This document shows positions 9,861-20,760 of a stretch of 51,277 nt of DNA, piece after piece (the first letter of the stretch is position 1; each line of letters opens with the position of its first letter). Location: positions 354,866 to 406,142 of the forward strand of contig BFEA01000436.1 in assembly GCA_003427395.1 (NCBI GenBank), given 5' to 3'. The notes below the pieces were generated by a model. That model saw only the letters and a program-made list of their open reading frames with translations, made no database searches and had not been told where the DNA came from. This DNA is from Chara braunii. Its lineage: Eukaryota; Streptophyta; Charophyceae; Charales; Characeae. A program made the translations under genes and the position numbers.

Positions 9861-10624
9861 AACCTCCCCAAACTTATGGGGACCTCCCAACCTTAATGAC
9901 CCAGTCAAACCTCATACAAAATAGCCTCCCATCCTTCCTTTCCTCAGATGCAATCTATTTTTACAATCTGCTTTCAGTCAATCAACAAAACTGAAACTAA
10001 GATTACGCATGCATTCCTTTATTTAATCTGGCTTGTGTCCTGAAAGTCAAACCCACAGTCAAAGTATAACTGCATGTAGAATACTCAGTCAACTCATAGA
10101 AGTGATACAGATAGGGGATATAATCTGGGCTTATAGAGGGAAAAGCAATAGTTACCTATCAGTTCCCTACCTCCAAAACTCCTCCTGAGTTGCTGCAGAG
10201 CTCCCGCAATTGGTGGGCGGACTCCCCACAGAGTCTTGCTGCAGTCCTACAGGTTGCAATCCCGCCTGCCGCCTTCCTCTCAGAAAAGGATTAGACTTAG
10301 AGTTAGAAGGATAGAGGTAAGGGGTCTGAGACCCTCGAGGTACAAGAAGGGTACAAACTCAACTCCCAGGAGAGGGCCTTCTTGCCTTGATTCGCCTGAG
10401 GGCCCCGCAATGGCAGCCAATGTAATCAGCTTGGTCAGCCCCTGAAGTCGAACTGTCAAGGCCAGCCCTCTGCCGACCACCCAAACCGCATCACTAACCT
10501 CCCTCCTCAAACCCAATCACTCCTCTGAACCTCAGCACCTTTCCTTCACCCAATTGTTGCTGTATAACAGACTATAATGATTGGCAATAGCTGGCGGCAA
10601 TGTCCAGCATAGTGCAGCAATCAA

Positions 10625-10870
10625 GTAGGCAGCAGCGTGTGCCGAGTACACAGCTGCAATTCATGCCTGGTCAACAAACGCAGCGGCCGCGCACAGGCAA
10701 AAGACATCAGCAATTGCGCACAGTCAAAAGACAGCAGCAACTGTTCGCAGCAGTCAGCCGCAGTATGTAGCAGCCAACAGCAATGTGCAGCAGTCAGCCA
10801 CAACCACGCTAGTCACTCTCAGCAGCAACAACTATTGCGTATGTTCATGCCAAAACTGCAGACCGTCGGC
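10625..10870. repeat. CAG/CAA-rich low-complexity tract
   Basis: Imperfect repeats of cagcaa, cagtcagc and gcagcag fill this part of the left LTR copy. Open frames across it on both strands (for example 10637-11080 plus) give Gln/Ser-rich or Leu/Cys-rich products with no motif. I treat it as simple repeat. Confidence 0.6.
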
Positions 10871-11493
10871 CCTGCAGACTACCTTCTTCGCCGGCTGCCG
10901 ACTCTGCAGACTGCCGCCACCCAGGTACGTGCACCTTTCCTACTCACCCCTCTCTCACCCTCACTGTCGCTGTCTTGTGCGCAGGTACAAGTTGTTTCTC
11001 CGCAGTGCAGCTATGGCGGACTCCCCTCGCACTGGGGTTCCTTTCACCTCCGAGTCGACGCCCAGCGGTGTGTTGGATAGTGGGTACTGGCGTCGATACC
11101 CGTGCAGTTAGACTTGCTGTTTCACTTGTTTCATGTGCACGTAAACGGGTGATACGGCAGTTGGCGACTAACGTTCATCCTTAAAGTTCGAAGCTATGGC
11201 AATCTGGAACACAGTCCACATACAAGTTCACATCAGGCGGCTGTGGTGCACAGCGTCCGCAACCCTCAACTTGACACTACTCAACTCATTGTTCGCACAC
11301 TCACCCACTCCCTGCACTACCTCTACAGTTACGGCAGCGAGGGCCGCCTCTACCTCTACACTATGATTCCTCTCTTTTTCTCGCCTCCCTTTTCAACTCC
11401 AGGCTTCCTACAGACCATCTAGCACAAGTCGCTGCAGCAGGGCTTCCGCAAGGCTTACGCAGGAGTGAATCATTTGTTGGGCGCTGCACCTCG

Positions 11494-11500
11494 ATTTATA
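11494..11500 (-). promoter_or_regulatory. TATA-like box in left LTR copy
   Basis: The minus strand reads TATAAAT followed by a conserved GGCAGCGCCC-like segment. The same box and flank occur at the matching place in the right copy (31155-31161). This is the best candidate core promoter of the LTR. If it is, transcription runs leftward through the hairpin array toward gag. Confidence 0.4.
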
Positions 11501-12069
11501 CTCTTGACTGGTACGGGTCGGCCCTTTCCTTCGTGCCCTGTGGTTCACAGTCCCGTATGGTGCAAGCTGGACTGAGCCTAGACAGACTAGGACTGTCCCA
11601 CTGACTGCATGGGGACGTACTGTCGGCTCACTCCAGTCACACCACTGACGTTTCTTCGTCAGGGTGGGCGACACCTCAAGCAGTAGGTAAGTCCCCATTC
11701 TCCTACGGTTCCGCCTTCGCCACTTCCACCGAAAGGTGAGCAAGATCGAATGAATCTTCCGCTAGAACGCGGACAGATACATTGTTATTTCAGAAAATCC
11801 TCTCTTTCCTAATCTTCCCTCTACTCCGGCTTCACCCATGGGTTCAATGTAATCTACAACCCCTATCTTGCCCCTACTCGTTTCAGTACATATGTATACA
11901 AAAACCAACGAGAATGAACTTTCCGCGAGAACGCAGAAAGATACATTAGCTCCTCAAACTCTCTCCACCCCCGAGTGTAGCCTCCTCTTTCCCTAACCAT
12001 TACACTACCGCTCGGACCTCCATTCTAGCGTCACTAATCAAGCCATAGTGTCCCAGAAGCCCTGGCCAA

Positions 12070-12480
12070 CCTTTTAGCTCGCTCGATTCTATGGAGAATC
12101 GACCGAAGTCTCGGTTCCTACTCCCGCCATGCCCGCTGTCCTCGACACCTCCGTGCAGCCCCCTTTTCAGCTAACTCCCTATCTGCTAGCCCTCGCCCGA
12201 AACTAACATCGCCATTGAGTTCGCCGTGACTTAGAACCCCGGAATAGTTCCTTCAATCACCCGTTTTCGCTGAGAAACGGGTGAGGTATGTACTCTTAAC
12301 CTCGGCACCTCTCCACCTTCCGCCATCTCCGCGCACAAACTTTCTTTTCTAACTCCGAATCTACTGATCTAATCCTAAAACTAACACTACATTCGGGGTC
12401 GCCCACCTTTAAAACCCCAAAATCAACTCTTCATTCGCCCGATTCGGCTAAGAAACGGGCGAGCTATGAGCTGTCCATTC
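12070..12480. repeat. Repeat of about 181 bp headed by palindromes
   Basis: Three heads lie at about 12076, 12255 and 12436. Each starts with an inverted repeat: tcgattct / agaatcga, cacccgttt / aaacgggtg and gcccg / cgggc. Each is followed by a ccgccat-ctcc segment, and after the first two comes a ctaactcc...aaactaaca stretch. The right LTR copy has equivalent heads near 30364 and 30558. The palindrome arms again differ from unit to unit. Confidence 0.6.
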
Positions 12481-13030
12481 CGCCATATCTCCTCCTACTG
12501 CGCACGCACCTGGTGTCAATTCCTGTCCCGATTCGTTTCCCCTTTTCTTCCTTACCTCCGTCGCTCTGTCCCGCCTACAGTGTCTGGTAGTCGAAGACCG
12601 TTCCGGCGCTATATTGCGCACTCCCCTACACATAGCACCCACAACCTTCTACCACCTCTTTTCCTAAACGTATCTGGCACAGAAACCCGGCCAGATTCAT
12701 TCCTCACTTCCCACTGCCTTCGCTACTCCTGCCTCAACGCTTGTTGCCTGCCTGCACAATTGCCCGCTACTGCCCTTATTGCTGCCCACTTCAGCGCCCG
12801 CTGTTGCTCTCCCTGTTGCTACGCTCTGCCCAACTGCGCATGCGCCCTGCGCGACATGCAGTCCACGTTCACTTCCTCTCTCTCCACTTTCCCTCTTCGC
12901 TCCTTCGCCCCCGTAGCGTTCTGCCCCATGCCTGCTCCAGTCGTCCTCTCCTCTTCCGGTCCGATAGCACCTGGCGTAGTGACCTGCCTGGCGGCTCCCG
13001 TTTCCAAAAGAAAAAACTGCAACGGGAATG

Positions 13031-13537
13031 ATCAAATAACTCTAGTTTTTCGCCCTCACGCCCTGGGTCCGACGAGAGCTGCACGTAATTGCAGCGCTGC
13101 ATGTCTCTCACTCGGTGCCTCCGGCCGATCGTCATCGAGCAGAGCCGCCCTTCCCCGGTCACCTTTGACCTCCGTCGTGGCTCTCCCCGGCTCCCGCAGG
13201 GCCTACCGCTTGGACCCCAGCGGGGCGAGCCTCCGCGCAGGCCAAGGTTGGGGTAGCGAATTCTTAGGTGAGACTTTGGGGCCGAGGTAGAGAGAGCTCC
13301 CCTCGACCCGCAGCCTGTCGTGGTATCATTCTGGCCTCCCAACAGAGCCCCCGGACAGCCTCGATCTACGACGCTCGACCCCTATCCACCCTTCTCCCGT
13401 ATAGTAACCTCTGCGGCCCATACTTCGAGACGGGCGAGGCGGGGGAACTTCGTCAACATCCCAACACGCCGGACCCCGAACGGCTCGCCAAAGGAGGCAC
13501 GGGCCCAAGATCCTTGGCTGCCGCGCCGGCCACCCGT
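13031..13537. other. GC-rich unassigned segment
   Basis: No gene or family is recognised. The stretch is GC-rich and has open frames in several phases on both strands, which is expected from composition. It lies between the left LTR copy and the dispersed 1.2-kb repeat, so it may be the frayed LTR end or flanking DNA. Confidence 0.4.
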
Positions 13538-14765
13538 TGTAGGGGCCAGGCCCTGTAGGACTTTCGAGCCTCCGTCGACCCCAGTGCGGGTCCCACTTGG
13601 CTCGACCCGCCCACGCTCATGCTCAGGGCGCGGGTCGTTCGTCCCAGGGGCATCCCCACCTAGTGCACTGAGATGGATGGGGATGGACCTTTTGCGAGAG
13701 GGCTTTACATTGGGGGATGTAGCTCCGCTCTCGCGTTAAGATGGTAGCTATTTCGGCACTCGTGGCGTTTTCTCGATTCGGTTGAGTCTGACCATGCAAT
13801 TGCTCCTTCCAATACGCAAGCAGTCCAGGGAGTTCATTGAGGGTTTGTCTTCTTATTGTGCGCAGGCCAAGCGTCATCCATTGGGCCACGCACCCTTTCG
13901 CTAAGCCTAGCAGCCCTCGACAGCCCCGGCGGCATCCTTGGGGTAAGGCGGCATCGCCCGGGCCCCTCGCCGCTATATTTTTTGCGAGAACCGCTAGCAT
14001 CACATCCCCTTACCGAAGACCGCCCTTAGTCTTTTCAGGCGTCGCATTGCAAATGAGAGAGAGACATTCCATGCAATCCCACACAAGTCGAGTCCATGCA
14101 TCAAGCATCCACCCAAGCGCCGGTCTCAAACTCAACCCGCACCCATGGCTTAAGCCGGATCCAAGTCCTTTCCCTTAGCCAATCTCCCATCCTAGTCCTC
14201 ATCCGTGGGTCCAGCCCGCCTGAATAGTCCCCATCTACTAGCGTGCGCAAGACCACACAAAACAAATGTCCAAGTACAATCCCCATCGAGGTCAACATAT
14301 CGCCCCATCCTGCAAGCCTAAGTTTCCCTTCCCCATTCATGGTCCCTTGTTCTTCTTGCCCCTCCCTTCCCTCAAGCAACCCATGCATTTACCTTAGTCA
14401 TGCAGTCGAGGGAGATGGTTGAGTCAAACTGACCTCGTTCAAGAACAACACTCCCTTTAGCTTTCACAAATGCCCTCAATAGTCTTGTATCCTTTCCTTC
14501 TTGGTGGCACAAGGGACCGACAATCCTTCCCTTGCCCTCGCTTTCCACCAAGTGAGGACCAAGTTCCTTTCTGTTCGTTCCCTGGCAATGTAACAGGTGA
14601 GGGCAGAGATTAGTCACATGCCATGGAGGGGGAGGGGTAACGGAAGGGTTAAAGGTTAAAGACTTTTTGATGGAATGGAGGAGGATGGAGGGAGAGGGGG
14701 AAGGAGAGAGAGAAAGCAATGGAGGGGGAGAGAGAGGGAGAGAGAGAGAGAGAAAAAAAAAAAAA
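13538..14765. repeat. 1.2-kb dispersed repeat, copy 1
   Basis: From tgtaggggccaggcc the sequence is collinear with 50004-51277, same orientation, with an almost constant offset of 36,466 bp and only scattered substitutions. It begins with TG, like an LTR, and ends in a GA-rich microsatellite. Being less diverged than the long LTR copies, it was duplicated more recently. Whether it is an LTR, part of another element, or a segmental duplication cannot be settled because copy 2 runs off the window. Confidence 0.8.
14101..14600 (-). other. Two conserved small open frames in the dispersed repeat
   Basis: Two minus-strand frames persist in both repeat copies. One ends at 14372 (GPHLVESEGKG, LLRAFVKAKGSVVLERGQFDSTISLDCMTK) and the other spans 14101-14388 (GWGDMLTSMGIVLGHLFCVVL, DPRMRTRMGDWLRERTWIRLKP). 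The first ends at a donor-like AAG|GTAAAT (GT at 14391-14392). The equivalent stretches at 50838-51083 and 50567-50854 differ by only a few residues, which may simply reflect recent duplication. I do not recognise either protein. Confidence 0.35.
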
Positions 14766-14768
14766 AAG
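14690..14768. repeat. GA-rich microsatellite with poly-A
   Basis: A gagagg/gagaga purine tract runs into a run of about 14 A. It is the counterpart of the much longer (GA)n tract at 51196-51277 in copy 2. Confidence 0.9.
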
Positions 14769-14879
14769 AACAAGAAGCTTTACATCCTAATCGACCTTGC
14801 TCATCGACTTATCCTAACCGATCCTACCCGAGGCCCCGTGCATCCCCCTTGCAACCCTCTAAGACTTAGGGTGGATGGG

Positions 14880-16275
14880 TGCGGACGGTGGAGGAGGAAG
14901 AAGGGTTGGGGGTGATCGGCTATGGTGGACGGTGTGGGTGATGGAGGAGGAAGAAGGGTTGGCGGTGGTCGGCTATGGTAGACGGGTGTGGGCAACGGAG
15001 GAGGAAGAAGGGTTCAGGTGATCGGCTATGGTGGACGGGTGTGGATGATGAAGGAGGGAGAAGGGTTGGGGGTGGTTGGTTATGGTGGACGAGTGTGGGT
15101 GCTGTAGGAGGAAGAAGGGTTGGGGTGACCGGCTATGGTGGACGGGTGTGGATGATGGAGGAGGAAGAAGGCTTGGAGGTGGTCGTCTATGGTGGACGGG
15201 TGTGGGTGATGGAGGAGGGAGAAGGGTTAGGGGTGGTCGGCTATGGCGGACGGGTGGGGGTGATGGAGGAGGAAGAAGGGTTGGGGGTGATCGGCTATGG
15301 TGGATGGGCGTGGATGATGGAGGAGGAAGAAGGGTTGGGGATGGCTGGCTATGGTGGACAAGCGTGGGTGATGAAGGAGGGAGAAGGGTTGGGGGTGATT
15401 AGCTATGGTGGACGGTTGTGGATGATGAAGGAGGAAGAAGGGTTGGGGGGTGGTTGGCTATGGCAGACGGGTGTAGGTGATGGAGGAGGGAGAAGGGTTG
15501 GGGTGATCGGCTACGGTGGACGGGCGTGGGTGATGGAGGAGGGAGAAGGGTTGGGGGTGATTGGCTATGGTGGACGGTTGTTGATGATAGAGGAGGAAGA
15601 AGGTTCGAAGGTGATTGGCTATGGTGGACGGGCGTGGATGATGGAAGAGGACGAAGGGTTGGGGGGATCGGCTACAGTGGACGGGCGTGGATGATGGAGG
15701 AGGAAGAAGGGTTGGGGATGGCCGGCTATGGTGGACGGGCGTGGGTGATGGAGGAGGGAGAAGGGTTGGGGGCGATTGGCTATGGTGGACGGTTGTGGAT
15801 GATGGAGGAGGGAGAAGGGTTGGGGGTGGTCAGCTATGGTGGACGGGTGTGGGTGATGGAGGAGGAAGAAGGGTTGGGGGTGATCGGCTATGGTTGTTGG
15901 GCGTGAATGATGGAGGAGGAAGAAGAGTTGGGGATGACCGGCTATGGTGGACGGGCGTGGGTGATGGAGAAGGGAGAAGGGTTGGGGGTGATTGGCTATG
16001 GTGGACGGTTGTGGATGGTGGAGGAGGAAGTAGGGTCGAAGGTGACCGACTATGGTGGACGGGTGTGGATGATGGACAAGGAAGAAGGGTTGGGGGCGAC
16101 TGGCTATGGCGGACGGGTGTGGGTGATGGAGTAGGAAGAAGGGTGGAGGTGATCGGTTATGGTGGACGGGTGTGGATGATGGAGGAGGAAGAAGAGGTGG
16201 GGTGGTCGGTTATGGTGGACGGGTGTGGGCGATGGAGGAGGGAGAAGGGTTGGGGGTGATCGGCTATGGTTGACG
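14880..16275. repeat. Minisatellite of about 54 bp, about 26 units
   Basis: The unit contains cggctatggtggacgggtgtgg, then atgatggaggaggaagaagggttgggg. I count about 26 ggctatgg-type starts between 14921 and 16262, spaced 51-55 bp. The unit is strongly purine-rich on the plus strand, with GGTTGGGGG runs. Because the length is near a multiple of three, long plus-strand open frames result (for example 14975-15694, with GYGGRVWMMEEEEGLG units), but several frames are open at once, so coding is doubtful. Confidence 0.9.
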
Positions 16276-16484
16276 GGTGTGGATGACGGCTCGCTTGTTC
16301 CCGTGTCCGATCTATTCTGCCGCCCAACTCCCTACCCCTTATGGCTTTTCTCGTAGGTCATTGGTTTTGGCCTCACGTTCCCCCTTGCAAATAGTGAAGA
16401 CATTCTTTTTCAGAACTCTAGATTCCAAGGAGAGAAAGCGGCAAGAAGTGAGCCGTCGATACTTTCCTAAGCATTTAGAGCCGC
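16276..16484. other. Junction between minisatellite and 91-bp satellite
   Basis: About 200 bp of non-repetitive sequence separates the 54-bp array from the 91-bp array. No gene is seen. Confidence 0.5.
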
Positions 16485-17600
16485 AAAACAGCAATGTGAA
16501 CAACATCCTACCCGGGGATTGATCAGTGAAGCACCACCGGGTGGTCTGCAACCCATTCATGCACATGGAACAACAAGAGAACAATGTGAACAACACCCTA
16601 CCCTGGGGTTGAACGGCGAAGTACTACCGGGTGAACAACAACCTACCCATGCACCTAGAACAACAAAAGGACAATGTGGACAACATCCTACCCTAGGGGT
16701 TGAACAACGAAGTACTACCGAGTGAACAGCAACCTACCAATGCACATAGAACAGCAAAAGAACAATGTGAACAGCTTCCTACCCCGGGGGTTGAGCACCG
16801 AAGTACTACCGGGTGAACAGCAACCTACCCATGCATATAGAACAGCAAAAGAATAATGTGATCAGCATCCTACCCTGGGATTGAACAGCGAGGTACTACC
16901 GGGTGAACAACAACCTACCCGTGCACATAGAACAACAAAAGGACAATGTGAACAGCATCCCACCCTGGGATTTGAACAGCGAAGTACTACCGGGTGAACA
17001 GCAACCTACCCATGCATAAGAACAATAAAAGAACAATGTGAATAGAATCCTACCCCGGGGGTTGAACAGCGAGGTACTACTGGGTGAACAACAACCTACC
17101 TATGCACATAGAACAACAAAAGAACAATATGAACATCATCTTATCCTGGGGGTTGAACAACGAAGTACTACCGGGTGAAAAGCAGCCTACCTGTGCACCT
17201 AGAACAGCAAAAGGACAATGTGAACAACATCCTACCCTGGGGGTTGAACAACATGGTACTACCGGGTGAATGAGCAGCCTACGTATGCGCACAAAACAGC
17301 AAAGGATCAATGCTAACAACATCCTACCCAGTGTTTGAACAGCGAAGTACTACCCAGTGAGCAACAACCTACCCATGCACTTAGAACAACAAAAGAACAA
17401 TGTGAAAAGCTTCCTACCCCAGGGGTTAAACAGCGAAGTACTACCAGGTGAACAACAACCTACCCATGCACATAGAACAGCAAAAGAACAATGTGAACAG
17501 CATCCTACCCTGGGATTGAACAGCGAGGTACCACCTGGTGAATAGCAACCTACCCGTGCACATAGAACAGCAAAAGGACGATGTGAACAGCATCCAAGGA
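16485..17600. repeat. 91-bp satellite, block A
   Basis: About 12 monomers. The gtactaccgggtgaac landmark occurs at 16621, 16712, 16803, 16893, 16984, 17073, 17165, 17256, 17347, 17438 and 17529, i.e. every 91 bp. The unit continues caacctacccatgcacatag, then aacaacaaaagaacaatgtg and catcctaccctggggttgaa. Its cgaagtactaccgggtgaa core aligns with the cores of blocks B and C. Confidence 0.93.
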
Positions 17601-19035
17601 GGAGGAAATATCACCGAAGTATCGCGAAGTGAAGTGCCACACACACACTCATCAAGGACAGCATAAAGGTAAGATTTGAAGGATCCTAGGACGAGGAAAC
17701 ATCATCAAAGTATCCCGAAGTGAGGCCCCACACACACACTTATCAAGGACAGCATAAAGGTAAGATTTGAAGCATCATAGGAGGGGGAAATATGACCGAA
17801 GTATCCCGAAGTGAAGCGCCACACACACACTCATCAAGGACAGCATAAAGGTAAGATTTGAAGTATCCTAGCAGGAGGAAACATCACCAAAGTATACCGA
17901 AGTGAAGCGCCACACACACACTCATCAAGGACAGCACAACGGTAAGATTTGAAGCATCCCAGGAGGAGGAAACATCACCAAAGTATCCCGAAGTGAGGCG
18001 CCACACACAAACTCATTAAGGACAGCATAAAGGTAAGATTTCAAGCATCCTAGGAGGGCAAAACATCTCCGCAGTATCCGGAAGTGAAGCGCCACACACA
18101 CACTTATCAAGGACAGTATAAAGGTAAGATTTGAAGTATCCTACGAGGCGGAAACATCACCAAAGTATCCCAAAGTGAAGTGCCACATACACACTCATCA
18201 AGGACAGCACAACGGTAAGATTTGAAGCATCCTAGGAGGAGGAAACATCACCGAAGTATCCGGAACTGAAGCGCCACACACACACTCATCAAGGACAGCA
18301 TAAAGGTAAGATTTGAAGCATCCTAGGAGGAGGAAACATCACCAAAGTATCCCGAAGTGAGGCGCCACACACACACTAATCAAGGACAGCATAAAGGTAA
18401 GATTTCAAGCATCCTAGGAGGGCGAAACATCTCCGCAGTATCCGGACGTGAAGCGCCACACACACACTTATCAAGGACAGCATAAAGGTAAGATTTGAAG
18501 TATCATAGGAGGAGGAAACATCACCAAAGTATCCCGAAGTGAAGCGCCACACACACACTCATCAAGGACAGCACGACAGTAAGATTTGAAGCATCCTAGG
18601 AGGAGGAAACATCACCAAAGTATCCCGAAGTGAAGCGCCACACGCACTCATCAAGGACAGCATAAAGGTAAGATTTGAAGCATCCTAGGAGGAGGAAACA
18701 TCACCGAAGTATCCCGAAGTGAAGCGCCACACACACACTCATCAAGGACATCATTAAGGTAAGATTTGAAGCATCATAGGAAGAGGAAACATCACCGAAG
18801 TATCCCGAAGTGAAGCGCCACACACACACTCATCAAGGACAGCATAAAGGTAAGATTTGAAGCATCCTAGGAGGAGGAAACATCACCAAAGTGTCCCGAA
18901 GTGAAGCGCTACACACACACTAATCAAGGACAGCATAAAGGTAAGATTTCAAGCATCCTAGGAGGAGCAAACATTACTGAAGTATCCCGAAGTGAAGCGC
19001 CACACACACACTCATCAAGAACAGCTTAAAGGTAA
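17601..19035. repeat. 91-bp satellite, block B
   Basis: About 16 monomers. The ggtaagattt landmark falls at 17668, 17759, 17850, 17941, 18032, 18123, 18214, 18305 and 18396 and continues at the same spacing. The unit reads gaagcatcctaggaggagga, then aacatcaccgaagtatcccg, then aagtgaagcgccacacacac. Every monomer carries AAGGTAAGAT, which resembles a 5' splice site. Confidence 0.93.
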
Positions 19036-20214
19036 AATTTGAAGCATCAACACAAAGTGAAACATCACGGAACTTTCACAAGGTGAATCGCAACTCATCC
19101 AGGCTCCCTAATCAGTGAAGACTCAACGTTTGAAGCATCAACACAAAGTGAAACATCACGGAACTTTCACAAGGTGAATTGCAACTCATCCAGGCTCCCT
19201 AATCAGTGAAAATCCAAAGTTTGAAGCATCAACATAAAGTGAAACATCACGGAAATTTCACCAGGTGAATCGCAACTCATCCTGGCTCTCTAATCAGTGA
19301 AAACTCAAAGGTTGAAGCATCAACACAAAGTGAAACATCACGGAACTTTCACAAGGTGAATTGCAACTCATCCAGGCTCCCTAATCAGTGAAAACTCAAC
19401 GTTTGAAGCATCAACACAAAGTGAAACATCACGGAACTTTCACAAGGTGAATCACAACTCATCCAGGCTCCCTAATCACTGAAAACTCAAAGTTTGAAGC
19501 ATCATCACAAAGTGAAACATCACGGAACTTTCACAAGGTGAATCGCAACTCATCCAGACTCCCTAATGAGTGAAAATCCAAAGTTTGAAGCATCAACACA
19601 AAGTGAAACATCACAGAACTTACACAAGGTGAATCGCAACTCATCCAGGCTCCCTAATCAGTGAAAATCCAAAGTTTGAAGCATCAACACAAAGTGAAAC
19701 ATCACGGAACTTTCACCAGGTAAATCGCAACTCATCCAGGCTCCCTAATCAGTGAAAACTCAAAGTTTGAAGCATCAATACAAAGTGAAACATCACGAAA
19801 CTTTCATAATGTGAATCGCAACTCATCCAGGCTCCGTAATCAGTGAAAACTCAAAGTTTGAAGCATCATCACAAAGTGAAACATCACGGAACTTTCACAA
19901 GGTGAATCGCAACTCAATCAGGCTCCTCAATCAGTGAAAACTCAAAGTTTGAAGCATCAACACAAAGTGAAACATCACGGAACTTTCACAAGGTGAATCG
20001 CAACTCATCCAAGCTCCCTAATTAGTGAAAACTCAAAGTTTGAAGCATAAACACAAAGTGAAACATCACGGAACTTTCACAAGGTGAATAACAACTCATC
20101 GAGGCTCCCTAATCAGTGAAAACTCAAAGTTTGAAGCATCAACACAAAGTGAAACATCACGAAACTTTCACAAGGTGAATCGCAACTCATCCAAGCTCCC
20201 TAATCAGTGAAAAC
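19036..20214. repeat. 91-bp satellite, block C
   Basis: About 13 monomers with the gtttgaagcatcaacacaaag landmark at 19128, 19219, 19310 and onward every 91 bp. The unit continues gaaacatcacggaactttca, then caaggtgaatcgcaactcat. Alignment with block B is visible: TTTGAAGCATC, GAAACATCAC-GAA and GTGAA-CGC line up. The array ends abruptly at about 20214 inside the RNase H sequence of element 1. Confidence 0.93.
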
Positions 20215-20760
20215 TTGATCCGAATCAGCCCGTCCGCGCGGTTCTTACTCTCAGGAATCCGTTCCAATTCGAAATTTAACATCCAGATATACGTCAGCCA
20301 TCTGGCAACCGTCGGATCCGATGGAACGTAATTCCTTAGAGAGTAGGTCAGGGCGGTCGGATCCACTCTCAAAATAAACCTCCTGCCGAAGATATAGTTC
20401 TGGAAGATTCAGAGACAGTGGAGGACGGCAAGGGTCTCCCTCTTGAACTGAGAGTAGTTCCTCTCGGTCGTACAAAGAGTCCGACTCTCAAATGTCAAGG
20501 GCCTTTGCTTTCCTTCTATGTCTGCCTGAATCATAATTTCTTCTAAGGCAGTTAGCCCCGCATCTGTTTCGACAATGAAGGTTCGTGTTTCTGTGGCATC
20601 ATAATCTGGTGCTCCTAACACCAACCCTCCTTCTCGAAATTCCTCCTTCATTTTGGCCACCACCTCTTCTTGCTCTTCACCCCAAACCCATTCCTGATCT
20701 TGACGGACTAACTTCCTCAGATGTTGAGTCTTAGCGGCAAAGTTCTTGACGAAGGCCCTC
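20215..20760 (-). pseudogene. RNase H domain, element 1
   Basis: RNase H removes the RNA strand during reverse transcription. The domain follows RT on the minus strand: FIVETDAGLTALEE, RPLTFESRTL, YSQFKRETLAVLHCL, then after a stop FGRRFILRVDPTAL, SDPTVARWLTYIWM, LERIPESKNRADGL. The stop at 20409-20411 is TGA where the family usually has Arg, so CGA to TGA is the simplest change. ADGLSR is degraded to ADGLIR. The coding sequence joins satellite block C at 20214, so the frame ends in satellite sequence. Confidence 0.8.

Larger units (their letters stand above)
7019..13030 (-). mobile_element. Long LTR, left copy (outer limits approximate)
   Basis: From about 7019 this segment aligns collinearly with the sequence starting at 25331: gcgcatcggtcnggcacc, then the cgagcccctac-acaggatagggcc block, the cgatcacttctcacag block, the 122-bp repeats, the hairpin array and the ctcccgcaatnggtgggnggactcc block. 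Divergence is obvious, so the copy is old. Near 11440-12480 the order of two sub-blocks differs from the right copy. The first bases of the LTR (TGTCGTGC) are absent or altered at 7008-7020, so the end is eroded. The minus orientation follows the right copy. It may be the 3' LTR of element 1 or a separate insertion. Confidence 0.6.

Noticed and set aside
12466-13290. Plus-strand open frame of 274 codons
   Set aside because: It lies in the C/T-rich LTR end, is rich in Ser, Cys, Pro and Arg from composition, has open frames opposite it, shows no domain, and is not preserved in the right LTR copy.
14310-14392. Intron joining the two small ORFs of the dispersed repeat
   Set aside because: Donor and acceptor are plausible, but the splice would put the second frame out of phase and hit a stop at once.
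14975-16259. Long plus-strand frames encoding Gly/Trp/Glu-rich repeats
   Set aside because: They are read-outs of the 54-bp minisatellite in several phases at once, with no start context or non-repeat coding flank.
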